Shown piece by piece: positions 1 through 10,975 of a DNA stretch of 64,000 bases. Each line of letters begins with the position of its first letter. Position 1 is the stretch's first letter. The stretch covers positions 22,134,001 through 22,198,000 of the forward strand of contig OY292279.1 of NCBI GenBank assembly GCA_958496175.1, given 5' to 3'. Origin of the DNA: Sisyra terminalis (lineage: Eukaryota > Arthropoda > Insecta > Neuroptera > Sisyridae). Under the pieces are notes generated by a model. That model was given only the letters and a program-made list of their open reading frames with translations, had not been told where the DNA came from and did not search any database. The position numbers and the translations under genes were made by a program.

Positions 1-1196
1 ACGGTAGTGCCTGAAATAGCACCATAGTTGTTAGTAGTTTTTCATCACTAAAATATAACACAATTTTTAACAATACTTTTGTTTTAAATGTCAATATAAT
101 AACAATATTTGACAAATTTATGTACGATGATAGAGACAGAGAACGAAGGATTTAAACACCTACATGCGAGTGTAATACAGATTTAATAGTTATTGTCTCA
201 ATTTTGAACCAACTAATTATTGTCATTGGTTTCAACTGTCATTGTGTTTTCATTCAATCGCTAATTTTCACCATTTGTCAGTTTTGTTAGTAATGGGTTG
301 TGAACATTTCTCAGAAAATTACTGGTTTTTAAATAAATAATTAAATTTATGACTCATGTCTCTTTAAACAACATCAATACACCTGGCAACGTTGCATTTT
401 CTATTATTTTTATTCATTCATTTGCGATTTTTGGCTTATGGCTTGATTTACTCGTAAATCAAATTAAAAACACAGTAGAAAATACAACGTTGCCAGATAT
501 TGATGGCACTTAATGGGACATAAGCCAAATTGGCTATTAAAAGATACATATTGTGCGTATATACAGTTGGCTATTTGTAAGTACATACTGTTTTGTATTT
601 CACAATATTACACACAATTGATTACTTATACATAATCTTTATCAAACATTTATGAAATTACAGTTTACCAATACAGCATGGGTCACTTGTTCGAAAAATA
701 CTTACCAAAAACATTTACCGTATAGAAGTGGATTGTAGTCAAAAGCTTTCATCTAAACATATGAATAAACAATTAGTTGCAAATGCATACAGTTTGTCAA
801 AATAGTCAATTGTGTATACTACAACAAGTATAAATAGCGATTTGATAAAATTAAATTAATACAATAGTAATTTTATATTTTAATTACCCATTTATATCTA
901 TGTATTGAAACTGATTTTTAATTCAAATAAAAAAAAAACATAATGCAATGTAAGTAATTTATCAATCGACTTTCCGTGCATTATTGCATGCATTATCCAT
1001 TGATGTATTGCTTTGAATAATTTCAAAAAAAACATTTTTTTTTAAATGGACTGAAACTATTTTGAATTAATATGAATATGGGTCAGACTAGAAAAATTGA
1101 AAATGTTAGGTTTGACGGTATCGATGTTACTTTGTCGTCGAAAATTTCAGTTGGTTTCTCCTACCAAAAAATAAGAAGCTTAAGAAGTATAACTTC
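1..1196 (+). mobile_element. family F1 non-autonomous DNA element, cut off by the window start
   Basis: It begins inside the element (GGTAGTGCCTGAAA, as at 3680 and on the minus strand near 58650) and ends with AAGTATAACTTC (1185-1196). Shares with the other F1 copies the GAGAACGAAG segment, the TGTCATTGG...TTTCAACTGTCA segment and the end. No coding capacity seen. It contains a small hAT-type insertion (351-526). Confidence 0.65.
351..526 (+). mobile_element. hAT-type MITE (GGCTCAWG family) nested in F1
   Basis: Inverted termini GACTCATGTC and (right end, reversed) GGCTTATGTC, with paired TGGCAACGTTG blocks inside. Flanked by AAATTTAT and AAATTGGC. The uninterrupted F1 copy at 58.3 kb reads AAATTGTC at this point, which supports an 8-bp target duplication. 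Confidence 0.65.
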
Positions 1197-1540
1197 AAAA
1201 AATCAAATTTTTAAAAACATTCTTTTATAATTTTTTTTCTACCTAATTTCGGAGTTTGATGAGAATCACCCAAATATGGTATGTAGGCAATGACACTTTC
1301 TCTTAAAAACAAGAACTTAAAAGATATTTTAGAATTTAGTAGGTAAAAATGCATACAAGTTAGCGATTATTGATGAAAAATTTTATGTTTTAAAAGTGCT
1401 ATTAACAGCTATAAAAAATTAAGAAAACTAACTTTTTTTGGTTTTCGAGATGAGTGATATCTTGCAATGCTTGGGTTCAAAATCACAAGACCATTTAAAG
1501 GTTAATAAGATAGGCTTAAACAGGATAAGAACCAAATAAG

Positions 1541-1947
1541 ATTTTATCGCTGACTTTGAACAGTTATACTGTTTATACAATATATAAAATATATTGTGGT
1601 CCAATTTATGTAATATTTTTCAATATACTAACATATAAAAATCATACCATAAACACAAATTTGAATAGAAGTTCATACAAAAATATTTGTAACGTATTGC
1701 CCAGATACGTATTTCGATTGCCAAGCATCCTTCCTCGGTGGCCATCACGTCAATCATCACAAAGCAATCAAAACTACTTGATGACCACTGAAGAAAATTG
1801 CTTGGCAATCGAAATACGTATCTGAACAATGCGTTACAAATATTTTTGTTCAAATTTATGTTTATGGTACGATTTTTATATGTTATTTTATTAAATTGTA
1901 CTACACAAATTGGACCAAAATATATTTTATATATTGTATAGACAGGT
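1541..1947. repeat. palindromic element P1, copy 1
   Basis: Two arms (about 1553-1770 and 1795-1945) are reverse complements of each other, including CAGATACGTATTTCGATTGC and its inverse. The ends read CAGTTATACTGTTTATACAA and its inverse. The two short open frames here (1556-1825 and 1853-1620) are mirror products of the arms, not genes. Confidence 0.75.
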
Positions 1948-3600
1948 TAAGAAAGGTTTTCAAGGTACTTCTGGAAATATAGAACTAAAGTTTTCAACAC
2001 AAACTTTGATTCATAAGAACTGCATTTTCACGTTCTGTATATTATGCTCTACTTTTTAAAAGATATTTTTCTTATCATATACCGGAATTACGGTTTGACT
2101 ATTTCGAAAATGTTTAAGTTCATCTTAAGTAAAATTGTTATCGTTCACTATGGCTTCGTGAAACATCAATTTTATCTATCTTAGACAGAAACATTTTGCA
2201 TTTGAAGAAAATATAAGTAATTTAAAATTTTCAATTCAAGAAATGCAAGCTTTCAAATAGTGTCGCATCTCATATTTGCTTCTTATCAAGATTTGTGAAT
2301 AAGAAGCTGCAATGCATTTTCATGACACAAATTCAACAGTAATTCTTCTCCATCAAATCCAGAACATGTTATTTGTTGGCAAAAAATTCCAGCTCCAATT
2401 TGAAAATATCTTGACATTTTCAAATCATTTCAAAATCCGACTCGACTCGTTTAGTTTAACAATGGATTAGAATACGTCGATGAATACCACGTGATTTAAT
2501 CTCCAAAACAAAATGAAAATCATCTTAAAGGAGACAAGCTGAATAAATCCCCGTTGAAGTTTTTAATTTGCCCTATAAGACTAAAATATCAGTGTGGAGC
2601 GATCAGAACAAATACGGATAGACGTCCAGACTGAATGGTTGGTTTACGAACTTTAGACACTTATAATTCTTTCGAAAAGTTAAAAGCTCCATCAATGGAT
2701 TGGGCACGTCTTCGGGAAAACTTACTTCTTCAATCACAATCCCTCTTTAAGTTTTAAGCCATCCCTTTTTGTCACAAGATTTATTATCTACGTCTTAAAC
2801 ACTTTTTTTCAAAGTAAATCCATAGTAAATTATTCCATTAAACATTACGTTGATAATTGTTTTCAACGAAGACGTGAAAATGTTAATACTTTACGATAAG
2901 AAAAAAAAACAAAAGTAGATACTTTAATTGTATGTTTGATTAAATTCTTATCACAATATTCCATTCACCGTAAATCAATTAGAATGAAAGCATAAAAGTG
3001 TTTGCAGTTTATCCATGTGCAGATACACTATTTTCATGAAACAAAAAAGCATTTCTCGGCTATGTATGCGAATTCCTTTAGCGTCTCGACCGCTATTTTC
3101 AACGGAAAGCATCACGGTTTCCGTTTTCCTTAAAATTATTTATTACATGAAAGGCATTACCTACTATAATTCTGTATCCGGATAATAATATAAGAATAAC
3201 GTTTTGCAAATAAAAAGCAGGAGGTTGAATGAAATATTAAAATTGAAAATTCTTTTCACATTGTAGTTAGGTATTCATAATGTAAATGTAGTCTTAGTAT
3301 TAAAAAAAATATGATGAGTCCTACTAAATATTTTAATTAATGTCAAAAATTGAATTTTAAATTAACTGAATTAGAAATGAACTGAGGCATTAAACTTATA
3401 AAATTGTAATCTTGCAACTTAAAAAAAAAATGATTTAGCAAAAGATACAAAATTTTTGATCAAAAACATAGAGTTCCTATTGGTAAATTGAAAAAACCAG
3501 AATGATGATTCTGGCAAACTAATTTCAATTTTTTATTTTATTTAGTAGGAATTAGGCTTTTCAAAAAAAAAGCAATTTATTTGTTTTTTTGATAAAAAAC
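1948..3600. other. AT-rich spacer, no gene recognised
   Basis: No open frame of note. A small hairpin (CCAGAAT-GATG-ATTCTGG, 3497-3514) lies within a larger weak inverted repeat. Confidence 0.5.
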
Positions 3601-4033
3601 CCATATGTACGAGCGTGAGAAGTTATACTTATTTATCGTAATAAAAAAAATGTTTTTAAACCACTGCTATAGCATCTTACGGTATCACCTGAAATGGCAC
3701 ATCAGTTATTAGTAGTTTGTACTAACTAAAATATGATATAATTTTAGACCCAATTTTTACTTTAAATGTAAGACAATAGACAATAGTACAAATGATGTAC
3801 TGCGGCAAAGACGGAGAACGAAGATTTTAAACACATACATGTGAGTGTAATACAATTTTAATAATTATTGTCTGAGTTTTGAACCAACTGATTAGTTGAT
3901 TAGTGTCATTGGTTTCATTTGTCATTTCGTTTTCATTCAATCACTAATTTTCATCATTTGTCAATTTTGTCAGTGTTTGACTGAGAATATTTCTAGGAAA
4001 GTAACTAGTAATCAAATAATAGATGAAATCGGT

Positions 4034-4267
4034 GGCTCCTGTCCCTCTTAGCGACGTGAATATTTGGCAACCTTGCATTTTCTACTTTGTTTTCAAATTA
4101 ATTCGCGATTTTTGTTGTTAATTCATTCATTCTAATTCATTAACGTATAGTTTGCTCTTAGGTTGGTAAATTTACATTGTTGTCTGATTTACTCGCGACT
4201 CAAATAAAAATCAAAATTGAAAATGCAATGTTGCCAAATATTGATGCCTCTAAAAGAGACATGAGCC
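4034..4267 (+). mobile_element. hAT-type MITE nested in F1, at the same site as in copy 1
   Basis: Ends GGCTCCTGTCC and (reversed) GGCTCATGTCTC, with inner TTGGCAACCTTGC and its inverted partner. It interrupts F1 at the same nucleotide as the 351-526 insertion. A partial duplicate of its left half lies at about 4720-4780. Confidence 0.6.
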
Positions 4268-4504
4268 ACATTGACTATTTACACATACTGTATAGTATTT
4301 CACAATACTACACCCAATTGACCTTTTGTAAAAATGTGTATCCTACATATATGAATTGATTGTTTCTCGATATAACATGGGTCACTTGTTCGAAAAATAC
4401 TTATTGAAAGCAGTTACCATATACGTAGAAGTGAATTGTATTCATAAATCAATATGTTTTGTAATGAATTAACAATCAATTGTATTATTTTTAAGTAAGA
4501 AGAC

Positions 4505-4620
4505 AATTTAGGTTGTTTAAGATCGTTTTTTTTTATTTAATATTTTTACTATTCAATTAGCTACGTTTCGTTACGCATCGTAACTTCTTCAGGCTTCTTA
4601 ATTCACAAAAATAATATTTT
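4505..4620 (-). repeat. hairpin repeat with CTGAAGA ... GAAACGTAG core
   Basis: Minus strand: CTGAAGA (complement of 4586-4592), A, then a perfect 6-bp stem GTTACG/CGTAAC with loop ATG, then GAAACG. It is an insertion within the F1 copy at 3619-5320. Confidence 0.55.
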
Positions 4621-5852
4621 CAATTTAAATTCAATAAATAAATAAAAATTATTTTTTTCAGTGTTTGTCTGAGAATATTCTAGGAAAGTAACTAGTAATC
4701 AAATAATAGATTAAATTGGTGGCTCCTGTCCCTTTATGCGACGTGAATATTTGGCAACCTTGCATTTTCTACTTTCAAATTAATTCAATGAATTTTATCA
4801 TCTATTATTTTTAAGGTTTATATTTTTATAACCCATTTAAATCTATGCACTGAAATTGATTTTTATTTCAAATATAGAAAAATATTATGCATTATAATCG
4901 ATTTTCTTTGCATTATTTCAAATATTGCATTGAATAATTTAAAAAAAAAAAACTCTTTTTTAATGTATTTATTCTACTGATTGTGTATATGGATATGGAT
5001 CAAACTATAAAAATTGAATATGTTAAGTTTGATGGCATCGATGATTTAAATATAAAATAAAAACTGGTGTTGACAATTATTTCGTCATCGTTAGATCATT
5101 TCAGTTGGTTTTCCCTACCGAGAAACAAAAATCATGTGCTAGCGATCGACTCGACTGCGTTTTTTAGTATTATCAAAATCGCGTCCAAAATCTGCCAGCT
5201 TCGGTCTAAAGTTGCTGGCTAATTGTTTACGAGCGACTTCCTACTGTAGGGAAGGCGTCATTTTTTTCAAAAATTTAGTCTGATAAATTTTTCAGAACGC
5301 CGCTAAAGAAGTATAACTTCAAAAATTAAAACAAAAATATTTTTTCAATTAATTATAAGCAATCAAAAAGTGGTTAAATTTAAAAAACGCGCCACGATTG
5401 GTGGTCTCGTTTATGACGTCAATATGTTAAACTTATTTCATATTAATACATCTCTTAGCATTTCGACTTATATATAGTCAAATAATATCCTTATTTGATG
5501 AAAAGGAGCGGCCAACCATTCATTCCAAATTTATTGTAAGCTCGACAAACAACATAGAAATAATTTCTTTCAAATTTTTATGCAAGTAATTTATCTGGTT
5601 TCAAACTTTTCATTTAATAACTTGAAAAAGTGAATCATAATATTTCTCATCTTCAAATATTGCCAGAAGAAGTCGGAAAATAAATTTACGAAAAGTTTCA
5701 AATTTGACTTTATTCTAGTTACTGAAAAAAAATTAACTTCTATTCATATTAAACTCAGTTGTTTTGAACATTTTATTGTCTATCCATCGGTACCTTTTTT
5801 AAACACTAATTTGTAAAAGTCTCAATTGTTATGGCATTAAAAATTTTAGGGG

Positions 5853-6035
5853 TTAAAGCAGGCCTTTCACGGTCTGACTTGCAGTACTGCTAGTCGGACT
5901 ACTAGTTGAATCGCTTAAATGATCCGACTAGACATCCAGCTTCCTACAACACCATTCACGGTTCGACTTTAGAACCGACTTCGAAAGTTGGGCCCCTAGT
6001 TGGACTGCAAGCCAGAGCGTGAATGGCCTGCTTAA
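5853..6035. mobile_element. MITE with TTAA flanks and about 28-bp inverted ends
   Basis: TTAA then AGCAGGCCTTTCACGGTCTG at the left; the right end read in reverse is GCAGGCCATTCACGCTCTGG, also next to TTAA. A third copy of the terminal motif (CCATTCACGGTTCGACTT, 5952-5969) lies inside, and CTAGTCGGA pairs with TCCGACTAG. TTAA duplications suggest piggyBac-type mobilisation; a Harbinger-type 3-bp target cannot be excluded. It lies 0.65 kb upstream of the GNAT start. Confidence 0.65.
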
Positions 6036-6688
6036 CTCTTAAAAACCCATTTTTCCAAATCAAGATTTAAATCAATTAATATTTTTCGAAGTCTGAAAAA
6101 AATTAAATTGTTGGGGACACTCTGTATGTACCTAAGTAAATATAAATGCTGACCCAACATAAACATTGTAAAATATCTTAAACAAATATCTATATTTAAT
6201 TGCGATTTCTGTTTCTGTTGTTTTGTTATCCATTTCTTGCAGTTCTCGTTAGAATTTCAACCAAATTTTATCAAATATATTTAGAGATTGTTTTTATAAG
6301 ATTTTACATAACAGAATAATCTTTTGCGATAATACTGAACAACCGAAAATTTGGAGAGAAATATATTTTTAAATAGTCACGGTAAAAATAAATATTATAA
6401 TTCTTGATTAGATAAAAAAGTATTAGGGGAAATGTCAAGTAATTCACTGTCACCGAAGAAAAAATATTTAAACCCGTTATTTTAATAAGAGAGATGGAAA
6501 AAATTCACCTTGTAGTCAATTAACATTGAAAACAATAATTCAATTTGTTCAAATTTTACCAACACTTATCATGTAGCAGTTTAAATATAATTTGGCCATG
6601 TGACATGTTTAGTCAATTGATATAATATCATATGTAAATTAGGAAATAACTGTGTATTTTGAAATTCTTTCATTACATGACTTACAAT

Positions 6689-9600
6689 ATGAGTCTTGCG
6701 ACAGATACAAAGATCACTATAGGTTAGTGAGGAAAGAATTGGGTGTAATGTATATTTACTAAAGGAATAGTTGTAAACTTGAAAATTTTCAGATCAAAAA
6801 TATTTGGATAGTTTATGGAAACGACCTCCTGATGTAGCTTTTCCAACAATTTGGCATCGTTTTGAACGGAAAACTCATGATGGGAAAAGCCGTAAATTTT
6901 TCATTCAAGATGTGACGGAGGATATGCAATGTTTTATCAATGATTTCATGTGCAACGGCTTTTTAGCAGACGAACCAATGTGTAAATCGATCGGTACGAA
7001 TCACTATTATTTTTATTATTTTACAATTCCTATTTTAAATACACTTTTCCTTGCAGAATATGTAAATGATCCGGCAGGAGTCGACAATACTCGTCAATGG
7101 TGGCGTGTTGTTTTAAACCAAAAAGTTTCCCTTGCATGCTTCGAAGAGGATCCGAATAATACGGGAAAAGCAATTAATTTCTGTGCAGCAAATTGTTTGT
7201 TTGTTCACCAAACTGGCGAAGAAGACTTTCAAGTAGATTTTTGGAATCACAAATGTTTTAAACATATTGCAAGTGTATGTGTGTCTTTTTAGTTTAAAGC
7301 AGAAAGCTCGAAAATTTTATACGGAGCTTTACGTTTACTTTCGGATCTATCTTTAGAAATACGAAGAGATCATTGTTTTATTGATGGATATGGTTTATCA
7401 GTTTCGAAACAATTTGAAGGCATGAATATTGCGTATGAAATGCTACTGGCAAGGTTGTATTTTTTTATTCATTTTATCTACTATATACATCAATCATACA
7501 ATCATTTAGTCAATCAAACTTCACAAGTAAATTGGAAACTGGATCACAATTTTATGTTTCGTTACTTGGCACTTTCAAATTCGGTAGCGTGACTCACTAT
7601 TATAAAAATAATTTCTATAAGCTGTAAAGAGTTGTAAAAAACTAATCAGTTAATTTTTTTATTGTTATTTACCATCGCTTTATAACTACTAAGGTCTTTA
7701 GCGACTGTAGGGCTAATAAAAGTTCAGAATCAAGAAATATCGAAAATTTGCTCGATATGAGGATCGAACCCAAAATTTACCAGTTTTGGAGCGGCCACCT
7801 AGACCACTCGGCCACCTGTATGCTTTCGATTTAATTTTAGTTTAATCTAATTTTAATTTAATGAAACTAAACTGTGTTTATGCAAAGTACCATTTCATGA
7901 CTGACTTCGAGGTTCAAATTCTTCGGCCTCTTCTCGTGTTGCCTCCCGTTTGCACTTCTATTAAAAATATGAATAATGATAAAATCAAAAATTAAATTGG
8001 TTATAATCATAGGGTTTTGGACTAAAAAAATAAAATCAAATTTTCTTCTTAATGATTTATATTTGCTTTTATACGACGTTTCGTTGCCCTTCAGGACTTT
8101 ATAAAGTACTCAATCATAAATCATTAAAAGTCATCATTATTAAAATTTTTGTCGAGACATAAAACCGTTGTTAAAACTCTTTTAAAATGCATTTTCACCA
8201 CTATCGCAGTTATTTAATTTATCAAAAATAATAAAATTAAAACGTACAATGATAAACAAAAAGTATTTTGGTTTATCAAAATTTAACTTTTTTTTTAATA
8301 ATTAGAATTAAGTTGAATATCTCAAATATTTTTTCTAAATAGTTCGTTTAAATGAATTAAAATAACATTTAATACCATGTTAACTCGAGTCTCGATTGCA
8401 TCAGCTATCAAACACAAAAAAAAATATAATACATTCAAAAATTAACTTTTTTTATAATTAGAATCAATATCTTAAAGCTTGAATCTTAATAGTTCGTTTC
8501 AATAATAAAAATCACTTAGGATCACGTTAACGAATCGGTCAAACTATTTTTTTTTCTCTTTGGTATAACATGACGAAACTAAAAGGAGGAAGCATGGCTC
8601 ATGGCAGGAAGGAGAGCAGTGGCGGCCAAACCAGAAATAACCCTCAAAAAATTTTTGTATTACCGTATTAGCCCAAATATAACGCCATTCCTCATTTTAC
8701 GTGACTCCGAAATTTTCATAAAGATATTTCAAAAAAAAAATAATACTCATTAAAGAATTCAAAGAAAGTAAAATTAAATAAGATAAGCATTTATTTCGGT
8801 AGTTATTGGTAATAATACAGGTTACATTCATGTCAACAAAGTTATGTAGTATAAAACAAAATTAATACTATGTGAGTAGCAACAGAAATCGAAAATGTTT
8901 ATTCAAAATCTGAACTATTTTCAGAATGAGAACTCATTGATGTCACATTACATAAACTCCTAATTTTGCGCTAGTCAATTTTTAACAGAAAATAAATGGT
9001 CGAAAAATTTAGCGTTATATTCGGGCAAATACGGTACTACAATCTTGCTTGCAATTGCTTAAAATGTTTAGGTTTTCCACAAAAACGAGTTCTTTTAGCG
9101 GAAAAACAATTTTATTTATTATTTTATTTTTCTCAAGCACCCACAGTCCCCAGTTACAATAATAAACGCACTATAGAATCTATATAAATTCTAAAGTAAA
9201 ACCTATTTTATTTTATTTTATTTTTATTAACACTTTTTTTTAGAGCAATTGCGATTGTATTTTGCTAATTACTTATCAAATATTTTATTCTAAATCTTCT
9301 CTCGTTTCTGATTAAACGGTATAGACAAATAAATTTACGTATGGCTACATAAAATAATCTAATAGGGCTAGACTGCACGATCTTGATGGCTAATTAACCA
9401 CGGAGATGAATGATTAGAGTGAACGTGGTTCAAAGGCCCAATATTAAATTTAAATTGTCATTTCTCCTCAATTTGCCGAGTGTTTGTTTCCTCTTCATAA
9501 CATATTTCTACAAAATATATTCTCTCCTCTCTAAGACGGAATATGGAGCAAAGTGGAATAGTTCTGAAGACAAAAGAGTGCTGTTTTTTATACTTAATTA

Positions 9601-10970
9601 TGAGGTTCACTTTAATAATATAACTCAGTACAATAAATAAGGCCATTTGGGAAATTATTCGTTCATCATATGCTAATTTGAGTAAATTAATTGTACTACA
9701 CACTGTATGGCATGTGTCTCCATCATGTTGGAACCGCATGCTAGCAAGATTACTTCTAGCCAATTAAGGTACACACAAATTTGTAATCATGTTTCTATAG
9801 CATTAATCAATAACATAACGTTCACCCCATCATCAATTTTGAAGATATATAACCCAATAATTGCCAGTCTATAAAGTGCACCAATCAATGATTTCCTGTG
9901 TGTTTCGGAAATAAGTTGCTAATTATCTTCACTCCAAATACGACAGTTCTGTTTATTGATTTCCCATTCAACCAAAAGTGAGTTTCATCTCTGAAGAAAA
10001 TTTTGTGTGAATAAGTTTCGTGAATGGAACCCTCCATCACTTTGATAAAAGTTTCAACTATTTGCAACCTTTACTCTGGTGTGCGTTTATTCATTATGAA
10101 ATGGCAGCACAAACTAAACCAAATATAGTATCACCTTTCAAATCGGCTATCACAAATCAGTGATGCCAAGTTGAAGGTGTGACCTTTTAAAAAAAAATAG
10201 CCTTTAGTAAAAGTTAGTATAAAATACTATTTTTCACTAGCATGAATAGTTGTCTCATTATAAAAGAAGGTGCTAATCAAAAACTTCTGTTCTTTTTACC
10301 AAACGTTTGGTATATTTATACTAATATTTAATTAAGGATAAAAAGTTGTTTTTTTCATTACATGTTTATTAGGATAAATTTTTTATGAATTATAACATGA
10401 CTTATTTTTGTTAAGTTTTGATTAGTATATGGTTTAAATATTTGAACAAAACTTCTTCTGCGTTTTTATAATCTCGATAATTTCCTTATTTTTTAAATGT
10501 GATAAGGACATACATGAATTAGGGATGTGTTTTAATATATAATTTAAACCATAATATGTGTGTTTTAATATAAACATTTTTAAAATATAATTTATTGTTG
10601 AAAATAAATACCACCTCCAGTTTCACATTCAAAATTAATGCATACATAGATAAAAAACACACCTACATTAAATGTTTTTATCGATTTGAATAATAAATTC
10701 TTTTTTTTTTAAATGTCAATCATTTTTACATTTTATTTTAGGCAGAAACTGTGTAAAGCGATTGGTGTTCCAGTTTCACGGACAATTTTCACAAACATAA
10801 AATCCCAAAAAGCCGCCGCCAAAGCTGGATTTAAAAACGTAATGGAAATATCATATGTTGATTTAAAAAAAGAAAATAGTGCATTTCAATTTGATAAAAC
10901 ACCTACTGAATCTGTGATGGTTATGTATTGGGACGGTAATGAAGAAACCAATGGAAAGAAGAGCGACTAA
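6689..10970 (+). CDS. GNAT-family N-acetyltransferase-like protein, five exons, 266 aa
   Basis: Proposed exons are 6689-6722, 6793-6993, 7057-7232, 7293-7453 and 10742-10970; the splice phases (1, 1, 0, 2) join into one 801-nt frame. Introns are 70, 63, 60 and 3288 nt, all GT..AG. Exon 1 is inferred: the exon-2 frame meets a stop (TGA at 6780) upstream with no ATG, while ATG 6689 plus 11 codons ends at a GTTAGT donor in the required phase. The N-terminal part (about residues 20-32, WKRPPDV then FPTIW) and DEPMC (about 73-77) match the insect family related to arylalkylamine/dopamine N-acetyltransferases, which transfer acetyl from acetyl-CoA to amines; the substrate here is unknown. The acetyl-CoA loop is QFEGMN (residues 177-182) instead of Q/R-x-x-G-x-G/A, so the last small residue is Asn. 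FTNIKSQKAAAKAGF (207-221) is the conserved C-terminal helix region. No signal peptide; probably cytosolic. Family call is firm, exon 1 less so. Confidence 0.8.
7650..7820 (-). repeat. tRNA-derived SINE, full length, in GNAT intron 4
   Basis: Reading the minus strand: GTGGCCGAGTGG (type-II tRNA box A), a GGTTCGATCC box B, then the family body (CGAGCAAATTTTC, CGATT, TAGTCGCTAAAGACCTTAG) and an A-rich tail next to TAATTAAAAAAA. The arrangement of box A and box B is that of tRNA-Ser/Leu. Confidence 0.8.
8000..8200 (+). repeat. repeat with CTGAAGG/GAAACGTCG core, copy 1
   Basis: TACGACGTTTCGTTGCCC followed by TTCAGGAC, AAATCATTAAAAGTCATCAT and TTGTCGAGACATAAAAC. Matches the inverse of 13280-13440. 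Lies in GNAT intron 4. Confidence 0.55.
8205..9630. other. GNAT intron 4, unannotated part
   Basis: AT-rich, with a slightly GC-richer stretch at 8570-8640 (GGAGGAAGCATGGC ... CAGTGGCGG) that may be another decayed MITE. No coding signal. Confidence 0.4.
9635..10080 (-). pseudogene. Tc1/mariner-superfamily transposase, decayed
   Basis: Lies inside GNAT intron 4, on the opposite strand. Two catalytic blocks of the DDE domain are readable: FRDETHFWLNG (9963-9995), containing the first catalytic Asp, and FQHDGDTCHT followed by a Leu-Leu pair (about 9680-9733), containing the second. The spacer between them is interrupted by stops and frame changes, and neither the N-terminal DNA-binding part nor terminal repeats were found. 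The wording of the blocks fits the insect Tc-like group usually annotated as transposable-element transposase. Non-functional. Confidence 0.75.
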
Positions 10971-10975
10971 ATAAA
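10970..10975 (+). promoter_or_regulatory. polyadenylation signal overlapping the GNAT stop codon
   Basis: AATAAA begins on the last A of the TAA stop, so cleavage 10-30 nt downstream would leave a 3' UTR of only a few tens of bases. A later AATAAA-like site lies near 11305 and could be used instead. Confidence 0.4.

Larger units (their letters stand above)
3619..5320 (+). mobile_element. family F1 non-autonomous DNA element, about 1.7 kb
   Basis: Inverted termini GAAGTTATACTT (3619-3630) and AAGTATAACTTC (5309-5320). Outside the left one, ACGAGCGTGA resembles the flank of the 58 kb copy, so the true end may lie 10-20 nt further out. Interior follows copy 1 but carries a hAT-type MITE (4034-4267), an insertion with a CTGAAGA hairpin (4505-4620), and a second copy of its own segment 3970-4095 at about 4662-4780. 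No open frame of note. Confidence 0.65.

Noticed and set aside
2580..2800. Less AT-rich segment that might be a decayed transposase
   Set aside because: Frames in all directions are broken and no motif could be recognised.
6780..7292. Single-exon reading of the GNAT start region as one 162-codon gene
   Set aside because: The frame begins at TTG, includes 63 nt with GT..AG ends that break the family alignment, and ends at a TAG that is a splice acceptor; the spliced model restores the full domain.
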